This document shows positions 5,851-6,141 of a stretch of DNA of 6,141 nt, one piece after another (the stretch's first letter is position 1; each line of letters starts with the position of its first letter). Origin of the DNA: Prevotellaceae bacterium (GTDB lineage Bacteria; Bacteroidota; Bacteroidia; Bacteroidales; UBA932); the NCBI GenBank assembly GCA_031264645.1, contig JAISDR010000097.1, positions 1-6,141 on the forward strand, in the 5' to 3' direction. The notes under the pieces were generated by a model. The model worked only from the letters and a program-made list of their open reading frames with translations. It had not been told where the DNA came from and did no database searches. Both the position numbers and the translations under genes were made by a program.

Positions 5851-6141
5851 TTATTTTTTATCCCTTAGCATGGGGACAAATTTGAATGGAATATTACAGT
5901 GCGAAGTTAGATAGTCATTTTCGGATATTTTGTCTATTATGGTCATTATTTGCGTATCTCCATCTCCGACGGGAGCGACCAGACGTCCGCCCGTATCAAG
6001 CTGGTCTAACAGTTTTTGAGGAATTTGTGGAATGGCTGCCGTTATCAGGATCTTTTTGAATGGCGCATAAATCTCTTTTCCTTCGTAACCGTCGCCCCAG
6101 CAGGAATTTATCGAATATCCCAACTGCCTGAATATACGCTG
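5851..6141 (-). CDS. pcm: protein-L-isoaspartate O-methyltransferase, C-terminal part (5' end outside window)
   Basis: The frame is open from the right edge to the TAA at 5853-5851 and gives the last 96 residues. GDGYEG followed by YAPFKKILITAA, then IPQIPQKLLDQL, GGRLVAPVGDGDTQ and the ending FKFVPM, is the characteristic C-terminal half of PCMT-family proteins: the acidic post-I loop, motif II (ITAA-P-IP) and motif III (GGRLV-PVG). The enzyme uses S-adenosylmethionine to methylate L-isoaspartyl residues in aged proteins, starting their repair. Family members are about 210-230 residues, so roughly the first half, including the SAM-binding motif I, lies beyond the window. The frame runs past a TTG at 6123, which is an internal Leu codon (GRQLGY-like context) and not a start. 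The gene is codirectional with the operon but 102 bp away with a promoter between, so probably a separate unit. Confidence 0.88.
   Translation of the reverse strand, partial: QRIFRQLGYSINSCWGDGYEGKEIYAPFKKILITAAIPQIPQKLLDQLDTGGRLVAPVGDGDTQIMTIIDKISENDYLTSHCNIPFKFVPMLRDKK

Noticed and set aside
6121..6123. TTG at 6123 as the start of a short 90-residue protein at the right edge.
   Set aside because: The frame continues without a stop to the window end, and the sequence is the C-terminal part of the isoaspartate methyltransferase family, which needs a longer N-terminal half. The TTG is an internal Leu codon.
1..6141. Mobile elements, CRISPR arrays, tRNA or rRNA genes, toxin-antitoxin pairs or phage genes.
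   Set aside because: I looked and saw no repeated spacer pattern, terminal inverted repeats, transposase or integrase motifs, tRNA-like cloverleaf, or small paired genes. The intergenic gaps are all under 160 bp.

Overview
The window looks like ordinary chromosome from a member of the Bacteroidota, most likely Bacteroidales. The evidence is the Bacteroidetes-type promoter core TAnnTTTG (190-197 on +, and with a TTTG -33 box at 5775-5804 on -), A/T-rich start regions mostly without Shine-Dalgarno sequences, a T-R-R-x-F-x-K twin-arginine leader typical of the phylum, and protein families common there. The genus cannot be named from this sequence.

Layout, left to right. Positions 1-65 (-) hold the first codons of a gene that runs off the left edge; its start resembles a signal peptide or membrane anchor. 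A divergent intergenic region (66-223) follows, with a promoter core for the rightward gene. Positions 224-3523 (+) encode a 1099-residue AsmA-family envelope protein anchored in the inner membrane. Its stop codon lies inside a perfect inverted repeat (3506-3526), and it meets the next gene tail to tail with only 19 bp between the stops. Positions 5748 down to 3543 (-) form a compact three-gene operon. In transcription order it encodes a Tat-exported TIM-barrel protein of the sugar phosphate isomerase/epimerase family (5748-4891), a Sec-exported SGNH/GDSL esterase (4882-4193) and a cytoplasmic flavoprotein with a four-cysteine motif of the iron-sulfur flavoprotein type (4172-3543). The gaps are 8 and 20 nt, and one clear promoter lies upstream. 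At the right edge (5851-6141, -) is the C-terminal part of a protein-L-isoaspartate O-methyltransferase, separated from the operon by 102 bp that carry two small hairpins and the operon promoter.

How they fit together: the AsmA protein belongs to envelope maintenance (lipid traffic between membranes, by family analogy). The operon puts two predicted periplasmic carbohydrate-active proteins beside one cytoplasmic redox protein. A small pathway acting on acylated sugars or sugar derivatives is a reasonable guess, but nothing here fixes the substrate, and no SusC/SusD, glycoside hydrolase or regulator gene is visible. The isoaspartate methyltransferase is probably unrelated housekeeping. I found no RNA genes, insertion sequences, CRISPR arrays or attachment sites, and nothing that amounts to a clearly new system. 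The most interesting points are the operon, the change at one expected metal-ligand position in the TIM-barrel protein, the strong Shine-Dalgarno before the flavoprotein, and the hairpin at the convergent junction.
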